This document shows, in pieces, positions 1-14,100 of a DNA stretch of 64,000 bases. The notes under the pieces were generated by a model. That model had not been told where the DNA came from, did no database searches, and was given only the letters and a program-made list of their open reading frames with translations. Source of the stretch: Syngnathus acus (Eukaryota; Chordata; Actinopteri; Syngnathiformes; Syngnathidae). Numbering within the stretch: the stretch's first letter is position 1; every line of letters starts with the position of its first letter. Both the position numbers and the translations under genes were made by a program. The stretch is from NCBI RefSeq assembly GCF_901709675.1, contig NC_051092.1, positions 12,274,491 to 12,338,490 on the forward strand. The letters are read 5' to 3'.

Positions 1-185
1 TGTGTGTTTCTGAATAAGTAAGCGTTAACATTTCCCAACCCTCAACAAAGACTGATGGGCATTTATATACCGTGGAGTGCACATTTGCTCAAAAGGCTTT
101 CAGCTCTGCAGTTCATCAACAGGAAAATATGGTCATTCACCAACTGAAAATGCTCCTTGTAGAAAACTATGAACTGCTGCTGCAA

Positions 186-309
<124 letters not shown>

Positions 310-1699
310 ATCATGCAACCTCAGATAGCCCTGAGTAAAAATCACAGGCTGTGTTTTTGGCCCACTAGAGTTCTTTGTTCCCCAGTACACACACATCCGG
401 ATAATGTCACTGGCCCACCCCATCCCAACTCCCCTCCGGAGAGTTCCCCATTGGCTAGCAACACGCGTAGCAACGCGGTACACTGGGCCAAACAATGCTG
501 CTGAGAAGTCGTTCCCAGGTTGACATTTACAACAGGACCAAAAATAATGACACAATACGGCGATTGTTCGGCAAAAGCCCGCTCTGGTCTCACGGAGGAA
601 TTGGAGAGAAACAATGGTGTATGTACACAGGGACATTTTTCAAATGAATGCATTTTATTTGCTAATATGTGCCAATAAATTGTAAATATTGCACAAAATA
701 TTTTACATTGTTTTGTGTTGATAGTTATCATTGTATTTATTTGCGTTTTCGACGTCCTGTCCTCAGGTTTTCCAAGTTGGTTTTCCTTTATGCATTGGCT
801 ATGTATTGGATCGGGAACGATAATCAAACTCAACTGACTTGGCCTCAAGTGCATCCCTAAATCTTTGTGCTAATTAGTTCGTTGCATGCCTTCATTCATA
901 CCCTCAAAACCTCACATCAGGACCGCCGTAAAACCGAGGTCCCCCTGTGTGTGACTATTTATTATTACTCACAGATTACAAAGGGCAGTACTCGTACTTT
1001 ATGACATTTATCATTTTGTAGCTGGGTATATCTATGAAGGTGATAGGATGTGGAAGGAGCGGTATAACTACTGAACTATGACACCAGTTAAAGGTTTCAG
1101 TTACTCATGCTCCGCCATTGTCCAGTCCAATCATCAGCCTCAATACCTTTTATACACATGCTCACACACACACACGCATGGACAGGCAGATACATGACTG
1201 ATAGAACAACAATCAAATCAAATGTCAACGCTGAATTCATTTCCAACCCAAGCAAATTGTTTTCACTGAACTAAAGTATACGGATTGAATTGTGTTTGAG
1301 TTATGCTTAATAAATGTCAGGCTGCCCCGTGTACGCCTCTCATCAAGACTTTGTGGCTTTAATAAAACGTTCATATGGGGCCATTGATTGGCCCAGTCTT
1401 GCATTTTCCTCAATGTTTTGTTTGTGTTTTGTCAGTGATCCTCTTACAATCTGCTCTCACTAGCTATAGTCAAAATCTGTGTTTCCTCAACCTAAGGTGG
1501 TTGGAATGCATTTAGGGATAAGCATCTTTTAACGTAGGCACGAAGAACGAGCAGCTTCCCAACATACTGCCATCGTAGCTTCCCTAAAGCTCTACGTACA
1601 TACATGCATTCATGAGCTAAATTTAGAAAGTGTTATTATGTTACTTCTCTGCCTCGCGAGTGGCCTGCCAGAAGTGGGTTACTGTGCTTTGCTCTTCAC

Positions 1700-1805
1700 A
1701 GTGTGTGTGTGTGTGTGTGTGGTGTGTGTGTGTGTGTGTGTACGCGTGCGAGCGTGCGTGCGTGTGTGTGGTGATGGTGGTGTGGGGGTGTATGTGTGTG
1801 TGAGT
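1700..1805. repeat. Imperfect (GT)n repeat
   Basis: GT-rich run interrupted by gg, cg and ggtgatgg units. Confidence 0.9.
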
Positions 1806-2190
1806 GGTGTGAGGTGCTTACAAGGTGAGACAGCAGATGTGGTTTATGAATGTGGAACGTGAGAGACACAAGCTCACCATCACGATGGCTGTAGTGCCTC
1901 CTTGTGGTCATTTTTGTCATCTCACTCACCAGCTGTTTCATGAGCTCCAGAACAAGGGCTTTACTGTGTGAAGCAATGCAGCTCGACTCGGCAATAGGAA
2001 ACGTAATGTAAAATGAAAACCTGTCCAATAGTGCATTTTCATCCTTTTGTCATTCGGATCTCATTGGATTCCAAAGAGTGCAAATGGACAGTACAATCAG
2101 TTGTGTGCTGTTTTCTCCAGAGATTTACTTACATACACGCATTTGCTCTGTAGGAAATGACATCATGTTTTTTGCTTCCTTCACATTCAG

Positions 2191-5100
2191 GTTCTACATA
2201 GAGAGTATATCATACTTGAAAGACAATGCCACCATTGAGCTGTTTTTTCTCAATGCCAAGTCCATCATCTACAAGGTAAATCGGTTTACCGTACTTTTTG
2301 TTAATGACTAGATTACTGTACAATATTTGCTTCAAAAGTGGTTCCCCTAACATTTTTTTAAGATGACAGTAGATAACGTCCATGTTGCTTTTGCTTGTGC
2401 AGATTTGATCTCAAACAAAAATAGTGGGATCTGGTCCTGCAAATGACGAATGATTTAAACAAATGAACCATTAACAGCCATCTGCTCAATGTTGTTAGTA
2501 GAGCAGATAAGCAAATCAACCATTTACTTGATAATACAAGCATGAAATTGAGCAGACCCTGCGGAACTGAGAAAAAAGTGCTAAACAATTGAAATTCAAA
2601 AATGGCAGCCATGATGGATGTCTACTGTTTACTGTTAAAAAAGGGAAAAACATATTTTTGTCTAAATAGCTAAAGTGCAGTTATTATTGTGGTAAATATG
2701 GGGTATCTTTGCCATATTGTCTTTACTGAAATTATGAGAACAGCCCTGGCCAATGTAGAAAATGATTGCCAAATATGCAAAATAGGTCAGTGGTTCTCAA
2801 ACGATTCACGGGAAGCACCACCTAAAATAAATTCTACTAAATAATTGCACATAAAAGATAGAAATTCTACCTTAATCAATGTTTAAAATTAATCAATACT
2901 TAAATATTAAATGCAAATGCATTCAACTTATTTTAAATACAATTCCTTAGCAGTTTAAAAATCACTCCACTCCACTTTTGATGCTGCCACGTGGTGTAGT
3001 CTCCAGAAGAGGGCAACCATCTTGCAAAATGATGGCAGCCTTCCACTATAAAATCGAGCTCTTCAATGGATCAAATACGAGCAGCTGTTTTTGTTCTCAC
3101 GGTCATTGATATCTACTTTTCATGCTAATAAAAAGCAGGTCCATTTCTGTCCAAACTCTGTGTTTGGCGTTCATTACAAAATGACACATTTGTGTTTGAA
3201 GGGGGAAACGCGGTGGGTGGTACGAGCACAGCACTATGTCTCACGTTTCATCGCGGCCGTCTGATCTCACCAAGCCAATTAAGAGTTGGATTGGAAAGAG
3301 AGCATTCCTGGCATACTTGACCCACTATTCACATCCACCCATTATATACATACATTGGATATTGTAAACAGAGACAGGCAAAAGAGTTCTCCTCGCTTTC
3401 CAAATCTCAGCTTTCATGTGTAATGCCTCCAAAGGTGTAAGTAAACACTTTAAGCGTATGTTAAGAATAATCAGTAAGCTTGATAGCATCCCAAATCCCC
3501 TCCCCCTAATCTCCCAGCCCCATCCACACGATGGGGGTCACGAAATGAGAGATGGTAGCAGTTTGAAGGCGGATGAAAAGAATTATCAGGCAGTCTTGTG
3601 GCTAGACATGAACATCAGAGACATTTCAGCAGCTCCCCACCCCGGTTTGGCAACGTGTCTCATTTCGATCATGTTCTTCTTGTGTCTCTTTCCTCTCGTA
3701 GGAGCTCATTGAAGTGGACAGCGATGTCGTCTTTGAACTGGCTTCCTATATTCTTCAAGTAAGACAAAGTGCTTCCCCGTCTCCCCGGCCACATTTTCCT
3801 CAAACGGCACACTTGATCTGATCCAAGGAAACGGTCCCCGTTCCACGATGTGGTCACAAGCGTTTGATGCTAATTGCCGAGGATTAAACTGACATTATGT
3901 AATGCGCTTGTCCCTCTGTCAGAGATGGTGTAATGATGCTTCCAAGTTGAAATCCTAAAAAGCCTCCAATGTCTTTGTTGGCGGCCATCGACATTCCTGG
4001 CTGCCCTCAGCCACTTCTAATGTAACCCAGCAGCTGGGTGACGCTTTTGGTTCACATAGTCGCGCCCTTTATACTTGCATGTATATGCGTACATATGTTT
4101 TTACGTAAGTAGTGTACGCTGGCGCCCTTTCAATCCTTTTGAACACGCGGTAAAAAAAAAAAAAAAGCGTAATGAGCACTTTCATTCACAAGCTACCATA
4201 AGCCTCAAAAGATGATGGCAGTGATTGCAATGCGATGTTTTATGGTGCATGCTCAATTTTCCCGCACTCATAATTCCTGTTGTCATTTTGCAGGAGGCCA
4301 AAAGTGATTTCACCAGGTAGGACCTCTCTCTTCTTGTTGCTGCTTCACAGTAACACTTTTATTTCATTCAAGCAGCATTGGAGTCATTATTACCTCAGCA
4401 TGATCATTAGCATGTTAGCGAGGCTCACTGCATCTATGGCTGAATAACACAGTATAAGAGTGTGGCTTTGTTTAAACAAGCCAAACAAATTACGTGTTCA
4501 GACGTCTAACCTGCATGTCGATAAATCACATGTTCCATCGCCAGGCAATGACAAGTAAACAATAAGTATGTTAGCTAAGATGACTCTGGATATGACAATA
4601 TCAGATTCCATGTTCCCTCTTTTTGCTGCCATGATGCATATTCAAATTTTCGCCCTGAAGAGCAAAAAACAAATAAATTGTCACTTTACCATGCAGTGTT
4701 AACTTGTACTGAAGCGAAAGGAATTATATACATAATCATATACAGTTTTGTACTGTGTATGTCCGGTTAATGAGGGTGAAATTGTCTCTGGAAGGAATGG
4801 GATGACTTTGGCATAGAAGCTCTTGAGAGCCTTGAACCTCAACCTCATGAAACAAACTAGACTGTGAAGCTTGTGACCTCACAAATGTTCCACAGACACA
4901 TTCCAACATCTTGTCGAAAGTGGTCCACATGATTAGAATCTGATCTGCAAAATGGAAATGTCTCGTAAAGGATTTTTTTTTTTGGCATACAGTATACAAC
5001 CATGTTAGTCATGAAACACACACACACATACATGATTCTTTGCATGTTCTTATGTGTGACGTCGCCCTCAACCCGTCATCACTTTGCCCCAGCAACATTG

Positions 5101-8100
5101 ACACACTGCAGCAGCCTCACCGTCTGACCTCATTTCTTTCAGTCAAGCAAGTCGAGTTGGAATGTGACAAACTCTGGTGACATTCCTGCCCACTCCCCCC
5201 CGCCCTACACCCACATACTGTTCTACCTATAAACTTTGAGTCCCGACCCTCCTCCCACCATCCCAAAAGCCATATGCAACATTTCCCTGTAATTCTACCG
5301 TGCTGTTTCTCAGCAGATGCCTCATTCTGTTCAAGGTTTCTTCCTTAGAGGCAGTTGTTATACGTCCCCAAGTGTTTGCTCATTTTGGGTTAATTTTTTT
5401 TTTTTTTTAATTGTTCCTCTCAGGCAGCAACCTCATATGTTCAAATGTGGTCAGTTTCATGTTTTCTTGAGATGATGCAGTTCATCTTTTGCCGTATAAC
5501 TTGAACATTGAGGTGTTAGATAACTCGAGCAAGATGATGTTTTGTTTTGTTTTCTTAAATTTCCTGAAAAGTAGTGCTTTCGGACATGTGAAGATTCCGC
5601 CTGACGGCTACGATATATTTATGAGGAGGTTATTTTTTTTAATCTGCTCAATGGTTAAAGTAGATCAGATCTGTTGTGAATCGGCGCAGTATGAATAAAA
5701 CCTACTTTACATACGACTCCTTCTTTCACAACAAATACAGTAGCAAGCTCACCAAACAGTTTAATTGTCAAATGGAGAAATCACATAAAACCCAAGTGGT
5801 TTCCTTCCCCTAACCGTAAATATGTAATTTAACACAGTTGTAAAAGCATGAAAATTGATCTTGAAGGGCTTTAGAGAAGGGCTTGGGAAAAACCTGCATG
5901 ATCCCAGAGAATATAAAAGGTAACATATGACGCACACAAAAAATGCGTTGATACGTCAAAGAAGCAGGCAGACAGTCGCTAGACGGCCGTGTTCCCAGGG
6001 CTTTCCCCAATCCTCCCGGGGTTTGGCAGATAAACTTACGGATTACTGCGTGGTTTTCGTGACCTCCTGCCAACGGCGGTCTGAAACCTCCATCCAAAGC
6101 CAAGTCTGTTTGGAGCCGTGCCTCTTCTGTCTTTTCCTCTCTTCCATCTTGTCTTGCTTTCCAATATCTCTTTAATACATTTCTTTATTGCTCTCTGGCT
6201 TCCTGTTACTTGACTCTTTCCTCTGTGTCTGCAGCACAGAGCATCCGCTGTCGCTCTTTAATGTCTTCTTACTTGATTTAATGTCCTTTCAGTGTAACGT
6301 AATACAGTCCTCTCGCTACAGTTCATTGATGCCACTTCAAAGCTTTATGAACCAAAAAAGATGTCTTGACCATGCCTTGTGGTCTATCGCCCCATATAGT
6401 AATGAGGCAACCAGGTCGGACCTAAAGAAGCTCCCTGCTCTGCCCACCCAGGCCCTAAAAGAGCACCCGTCCCTGGCCTACTGGTAACAATCAAATCTCT
6501 TTGTCTTCCTTTTCTCTTAATTTTCCTTTTTTCTTCATTTTCAAAAGCTTTTCATCTCCTTTCACAGTGAGGAGCGGGTCATCGAGCACTACAAGAAGCT
6601 CAACGGGCAGTCCAGAGGACAAGCTATTGTAAAGTGAGTGTTAGCGCCACTTTAGCGCAATTAGCCCATTTGGCAATAAGTCTCACGTGTATGGTCCTTT
6701 CCTCGTCCTCACAGCTACATGAGCATTGTGGAGTCCCTACCCACATATGGAGTACATTACTACGCCGTAAAGGTACAGTTTTACAACCGTGCCTTCTTTT
6801 TTCCACACCACCCTCTTTTCACATGTGTTGTTTTTCATTCTGAATTTTTAAGCAAGCAGTTTAGAGTCATAATGGCGCTTGAGGCGATCTGGGCTTTTGG
6901 TTGTCCAATTTTTCTTGCTGTCAAAGCATCCACACTCAGGTGATGTTTTGATTGTCATTTTCTCACAGGATAAGCAGGGGATCCCATGGTGGCTGGGACT
7001 GAGCTATAAAGGCATATTTCAGTATGACCATCAGGACAAAGTCAAGCCCAGAAAGGTGAGTTATGACCTTCAAGAGCAACCCTGCTATCCCCAGTGCATG
7101 TAGGCAAAGAGAGCCACAAATATGGCACTACAGTATATGGAGTCATTACACTTTATAAAACAAATGTATAACTTTGCATTCTCTTGTATTGTTGTATGTG
7201 TTATTAAAAGCTGCAATTTTTGTTAATTGACCCCATTCAACCCAGACTTAATCCAACTATTCCACAAATAGTGTTTTGTTTCTGTTTGTCCTTTTAAATT
7301 TGCTATACATATTTTATGCTACTGTTTTGCCTGAGGAAAATAATTGCAAGTCTACCACGCACAAATATTAGTGCCCTAAAACTATAATTAATCATTTTAA
7401 AATCATATTTGCAAGCCCAGGTCTATTGAACTTACATTGCAAAATAGAAACATGGGTGGACGGATGCCGCGAGAAGTTAACAAAAATTTCCCGAAAGCAC
7501 CAGGCATCAATTAGCGCGAAACTGTTTTTCATCTTCAACTGAATAATTCCATTTTTAGCTATTTTTAAAGTGTCTCACAGTCTTCCTGTGTGACTAAATG
7601 GTCACGATTCATTTTTCCACCCAACCGTGAGTCAGCTCATTATATTAGGGAACAGTGACGGTGCTTCACAGATACTACTGTCTGGATATGTTTAGCATAT
7701 CAGGCGTTCTCTCTTTTTCTCCCTCTCTCTCTCTCTCTCTCCACCTAATCAGTGGTGTCATGCAGTATAACATGTAAAAGCCTTTCCTGCACTCTGATAG
7801 TCCCTCTGAGGCCTTGTTTCAGGCCTTGCTCGTTGGCGTTTTGCCTCTTCTCACGAGGTGTTAATGGGTTTATCACCATCCCTACTTGTTGAACAGCCAT
7901 CAACACACTCTAAAGCACCCCCCCCCCACACACACACACACACACACGAACAGATTTGCACAAACTCACAGGAACTGAGCTATGAACTCACCATCCTGAC
8001 AAAAACATCCCGTCTGCTGAAGCTTTCCTGTTTGTCAGTAATGATTCACCAGAAAGCTAAACTTGCTTTTTAGTAGGAATATTGTATGTGTAGAAAAGAT

Positions 8101-11100
8101 CTTGCTTTCTAGCAGGAATATTGTATATGTAGAAAAGTCTTTGTATTGGTGAAAACAGGCTGTGACGTCTATAGCGGGAAGATATACGCTTCACTAAAAG
8201 AGAGTAAGAACGAATTCTCAGTCAAGCATAGTAGCTGCAGTAATCACTGACTCACGCTGTCATCACTTCCTTGCCAGCAAAAGGCGGATTCAGTTAGAAA
8301 AACACACAACACTTAATGGCGAGCTATTTTGGAGTGACTTTCCTCTTTTTTTCCCACAGTTAAAATAATTACTGTGTGAAATGATCATCTGTAAGCTACT
8401 AAGTGACTATACCGTGTAATAGGCAGCTCGTGGTTTTTTAATTGCTTTTTATGGTAACTGTATAAGACCTTGTTATTTAGGGATGTGAAAGTACCTCAGC
8501 TTACCGCAGACCACACACGCACCTGAATCTCACAGCATGGGAGGTTCCACTACATCATTAGACAGACAGGTCTGTCGACCGACTGATTTCGAGCATATCA
8601 GATGATTTCATTTCTGAGCATACCCACCCACTCACTGGAGCATGCAGACGCATCCAGACATCCAGCCGGTTCCCATTAGTTTTTCCAGATATGTCATCCC
8701 TCCAAAATGGCACAGTCCCATACAAACAACAGGAAAAAGTGTATGGGCTTTGCCTTGACGACGGCTGGATACGCCAGAACCCCACCCACATGGTCATTGC
8801 ATTGTGGTCCAGATGCAGAAAATAATACCCCTGCCAATGCTATTTTAAAAAGCTATTCTTCTCCACCATACCAAAGAAAGGCCTTTACTCTCTATCAGAT
8901 CTGACCTTTATTTTGTGGCGTGCTCAGGAAACGAGCGCCCGATTGTCTACCAGTTCGGCATCTGCATGTGAATGTTTGTGCAGTGATGTGTGTATTTCTG
9001 TGTGTCGGATTTATTATTTATTACATACATGTGCATGAATCCCAGGCTCTGCAGTACCCTGGCTTTGGCAGACTAAAATCAGCTTGAAAGTGCAAACATG
9101 TCGTGTCTGAACACAATTATAAATGTCTCTTATCGTCATTATTCTGGCCAACTCATACAGTCCCTCACTATCTGCCCCCACCTGCTATATTTAGCACCAT
9201 GCTACATTAGCGCTTCACACGCCATTGAGCAAGAAGTCTGATAAAAGCACACGCTTTCCTTCCACAAGATTTGAGATGAAACGCTATGAACATTGTGCAG
9301 TTTTTCACATCACGATCGTGACCAAAATGAATACAGATGTTGTTCTAAAAGTAAATCACTAAATTGTATTCATATTGCACTTTTCAAAGACTCACAAAAT
9401 GCTTCAGATGGTCAAAATACAGAATCAAATTATACAAAGAAAATAAGTGTTCAAGAAATGTCGTGCGGCACGATGGACAAGTGGTTAGCACATCCGTCTT
9501 ATAGTTGTGTACAATATCTCTCCTGCGGGGTCCTCGCAGCACCAGGTCTTATTAGTTTGCTTTTTTTTTTTTTGTTCTTTTCACTTTCTCCCTAAATATT
9601 TTGTCTCGTGTGCATTTGCTTGCGTCAGGGCAACTCTGCCCTTTCATCAGCTCTCTCTCTCGCTCTCTCTCTCTCGCTTGCTCGCTCGCTCTCTCTCTCT
9701 CTTGCTCTCTCCCCCCTTAACTAGAACCAGACTCAGACAGTGTGTGTTTATGTGTGCACTGAGCTCCGATCAAACAAAGCAAGGGCATTTCAATTGTAGA
9801 GAGGAAGGGGGGGGGGGGGGGTCACAGAACGCTTCATCGCTCCTCCCCTGGACTCTTTTTACTTACACACACACATACTCTCCTCCCCGACCGCAGAGCA
9901 GGAAGCACAGTCCCTTTGGGAGGGAGGAGGGGTCAGGAGCCCTAAAAGCCCCCCCTCCCCTTCCTCCAAGTCAAGTATCAGGAGTAGAGGAAACTTTACA
10001 CACTTTCCCTCACACAACCACACATGCCTACAATCAGTGAAGCAAGTCGCGGAGGATGTAAGGGCACACATGCTGAGGAATACGTTTTTCGGCTTTGGAT
10101 ATAGCGTGCGATAATCAAACGCTGTGAGCTTCTTTTTTTTTTCCCCTCCTCTTTGCGGCGCTTCCAGAGAAAAGGATTCCCTTCAAAGTTGCGTGGACTC
10201 ATTGTCGGGCCGTGTTTTGTCTCCTCATACCTCAGGTGTTCCAATGGCGTCAGTTGGAGAATCTCTACTTCAGAGAGAAGAAGTTCTCAGTGGAAGTTCA
10301 TGACCCCAGGAGGTAAATTTCTACAACAGATTGATCGTTGGAATGAAGGCAATTTGATTATACTGCATGCACATCTGGTTAAGGTCGACATTCCATGCTT
10401 GTTCAAAATGTATTGATGAGTTTATTATTATTGAATAACAGTGAATCTTACTGTTGTTGGATTCCAGTCCCATTGCCGCAAGTCATGTTTCTTTACCATC
10501 CTTATTACTTACTAGACACACACTAAAGTTTTCAGCATTGTCTTGGGTTGGAACAATAGCGAGTGCGTAAGTCTACACGGCAACTTTCATATTGTTTGGC
10601 GTAAAGGAAGCTTGAAGTGTTGCCTATGTATGAATGTTAATGATGTTCTGCATATAATAATTAGCTCATTCACTTCCAGATGTTTTCAAAGCAGAATATC
10701 CTATATTGCCATTTGTTTTAGAGTACTTTAAATGATCATAACAGGGACTTTCTCCACATTTGTAACACATATGAGCGATTCTGACTCACCGCATTGTTTG
10801 AGTTTAACATCAGTGGCTTTTTTACATGGCGGTCATCATTCACTCCCTGACATAAATAACCGCAGCAAATACTTGTTTGTGACCTACCACGACACGATAA
10901 TTTTTACCATACATGTAATTACTTTGTTTGAGGGTGAGGCATTTGTTTCCCAAGCTGTTGACGGGACAAGCCAAAATCCCCCTCCTAATCTTCATCTTCT
11001 ACTCGAATCCAAAAGGATACCCCGCCAAGACTTTTTATTCTGAGATAGATTGGATGAGACCCCTCTTCCATGCTTACTCAATGAAAAATGGATTTGATCA

Positions 11101-14100
11101 TTGATGGTAGTGAACAGTTGGATTCCTGTTGACAAACCCTAAGTGTCGATGGCAGTGAATTACTTAAGTCACTTTTGGTGTAGTGTTATGGAACATGCAT
11201 GGAGATTGAATGTGATACTCTTGACTTTTTCAAGCCCATGATCCAAAACAGAAGCTGTTATGGCATTATTGAATGAACTGACAGTGCAGTTATGTACCTC
11301 AATTTTAAAAAAAGTAATATCTTACAGTCCGCAAACACACACGTCAAAGGGTCTTGACAAGGTGACCCAGCGAAGGACTTAACATCTGTGTGAGCGAGCT
11401 GCTTTTGTGCCTATATTTATTTAACATGGCTCCATATGTGCGGTGTTGCGTGGGGGAGGAAAAACAATCAGGGACAGGGTGAAATGGTGAGCAGCGGTGT
11501 TTTCTTTGAGAGGAGCTGTCATTAGGGTGAGCTGGCCGTGAGTGTGTGTTTAAATAAGGATGAGCAAACACACCAGCGTCGTGTGTGGCTAATACGTGCC
11601 TCATCTTCTTGCAAGTCCCGGAGAAGCCTTTCAGTGCTGGTAAAGTGGCACTCGAATAGTCTTACAGCGTTTGCCTGCCGCTGTTCACTTATACTGCAAA
11701 TCTTTTTGTGGAACATTCTGTATCTACTTTTTCCAGTTCTCACTGTGAGCCCGCAGCAAACTTCAAGAATCACTGTACTCCATTGTTAACTCAACCGATA
11801 GTTTTTTACAGTTTTGTCTCTACATTGCAGATTGTCACGATTGCATCTGTGTTCTGCAGCGAAGTCATTTTTTTGCATTCAGTGCATATAAAGAGGCCTT
11901 GTGTCCGCTTCTACTGTAGGGCGTCGGTGACACGCAGAACGTTTGGCCACAGTGGCATCGCAGTGCACACCTGGTATGCCTGTCCGGCCCTCATCAAGTC
12001 CATCTGGGCCATGGCCATAAGCCAACACCAGTTCTATCTAGACCGCAAGCAGAGCAAGGTCAGCGATCTTCTCGCAGTCACAATCAGACATGACAGTTGA
12101 GAACCTGCCAGCTCTTGATGATGACATCCTCGCTTCTCGCACGTTTGTGTGTGTCCAGTCTAAGATCCACGCTGCACGCAGTCTGAGCGAGATTGCCATC
12201 GACCTCACTGAAACGGGAACGCTGAAAATCTCCAAACTGGCCAACATGGGCAGCAAAGGCAAGATTATCAGTGGGAGCAGTGGCAGTCTGCTCTCATCAG
12301 GTTAGTACATACATGCATACACTATATGTACGTGCGTGTGTGTGTGTGTGTGTTTCGGGGCCGGGCGGGGGACTGTAAAAGTGAAAGATTGATAGGCAAG
12401 CGCATTCTTGGGTGGTGGCATTGGAACAGGGCGTTGGTTGACAGCTGGATGGACAGAAACAGCTGCCTTCATGGAGACGCCATCCTTTGTGCATGTTCTC
12501 ACACACACAAACTGGTCTGTTCTCAAGTGGCCGTATTTAAATTGGACAGGTGGGCCAGGTCACTAGTTGTGTGTTTTTATTTATTAAACTATTATTTATT
12601 ATTTGTCATTGTTATTATTATTGTCATTATTATTATTATTACAGCCATTGCACTACATAAGGCTGCATGATTATATAAATGTGATCGATAATTGTGATAT
12701 TACGATGAGCAGCTGATATTATCGCGATCAGATAGCGAGAAATGTTCGTGACAGCAGCCACTCGATTGTTTACTGTTCTATGTTTGCTTAAAAGTTGAAG
12801 GCATAAACAGTAATATGAAGTAAACAATGACCCCACGTGGAGCTAAACGCACAGTGGATGCATAGCCATGTCTTGGCAACAAGTTTAGTTTCGGTGTCTC
12901 CAAAGCAATGTGTGGTTTAATGAAGCTGTTGTGCAAGGTATGTCCTCAAAAACGGACAACACAACAATGCTGTTGAATGGCGTGACGTTCGCTAGCTGAG
13001 CTGTGATTGCATGTTAATGTGCCTTTCTGTATTTATCCCACTCCGCCCTGCGTCTGGCACACACTTGAGCTCCAGAGCTCTAAATTTAGAGTTTATGGGA
13101 ATGTGAAGTTCATCAGGTCAGCTTTTCAATGGCATTTTTAAACAATGCGGACATGTTCTGAACAAGTGTGTTGTGTGACGCGATAATTAGCACAAGACAG
13201 AGCAGAGCGTCTGTCTGTCTCCCACCTCTTCCTCTTGAATGTGATATTCAACATTTTTTTTTATATACCGTATTTTTCGGACTAAAAGTCGCTCCGGAAT
13301 ATAGGTCGCATTAGCCATAAAATGCACAATAACGTGAAAAAAAAAACATATGTCGCTCCGGAGTATAAGTCGCATTTTGGGGGAAAATTATTCGACAAAA
13401 TCCAACACCAAGAACAGACATGAACAAGCAACAACAGGCTAAACGATAGGTATGTTAACATGACATAAACACAAACGAAGAGCTGAGAACAGGCCTGACG
13501 TAACATTCAGTTATTCAAAAAACTATTACATAAATAACACGTTTATAAAACCATCGGTGTCACTCCAATTCATTAAATCCATCGATCGTCCTTTGTCAAC
13601 AATGGGTGCGCGCCGCTGACGGCGCTTGCACTTCAAAATATTCCACAGGCCCATATAACGATATATAAATTAGATATCAAATAACGATTATATAAGCAAT
13701 AATATGATCAAACCATCTGTGTCACTGTAAATCATTAAATCCATCGATCAAATTCCTCGTCCTTTGTAAACAACGCCACGCGTGCGCCCTGACGTCAGCC
13801 TCGTCGTTATTCCACAGATCTAATATATAACTAGATTGTAGCGTTAACAAAGTACAAGGAAAGACGTGGGTTTGGTAAATGGCTCTTTATTTAACAAAAC
13901 AAGAGTTCAACGAGCCAACAACTACTGAACGATAAAAACATATACAAGTTGCTACACGAAATAAAATATATCAAATAACTATAACATAAATAGTTAACCG
14001 CCACACGGCCCCAAGCACCGGCGTCAACTTCCAGGCGTGTGGCGGCGTGGACTTCCATTCCCGGAGGTGGCACTTCCAGCCACGAAGGTGGAAGAGAGCT

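Noticed and set aside
2788-2830. hAT-like left end CAGTGGTTCTCAAACG in a frmd4a intron
   Set aside because: No matching right end was found nearby, so I could not delimit an element.
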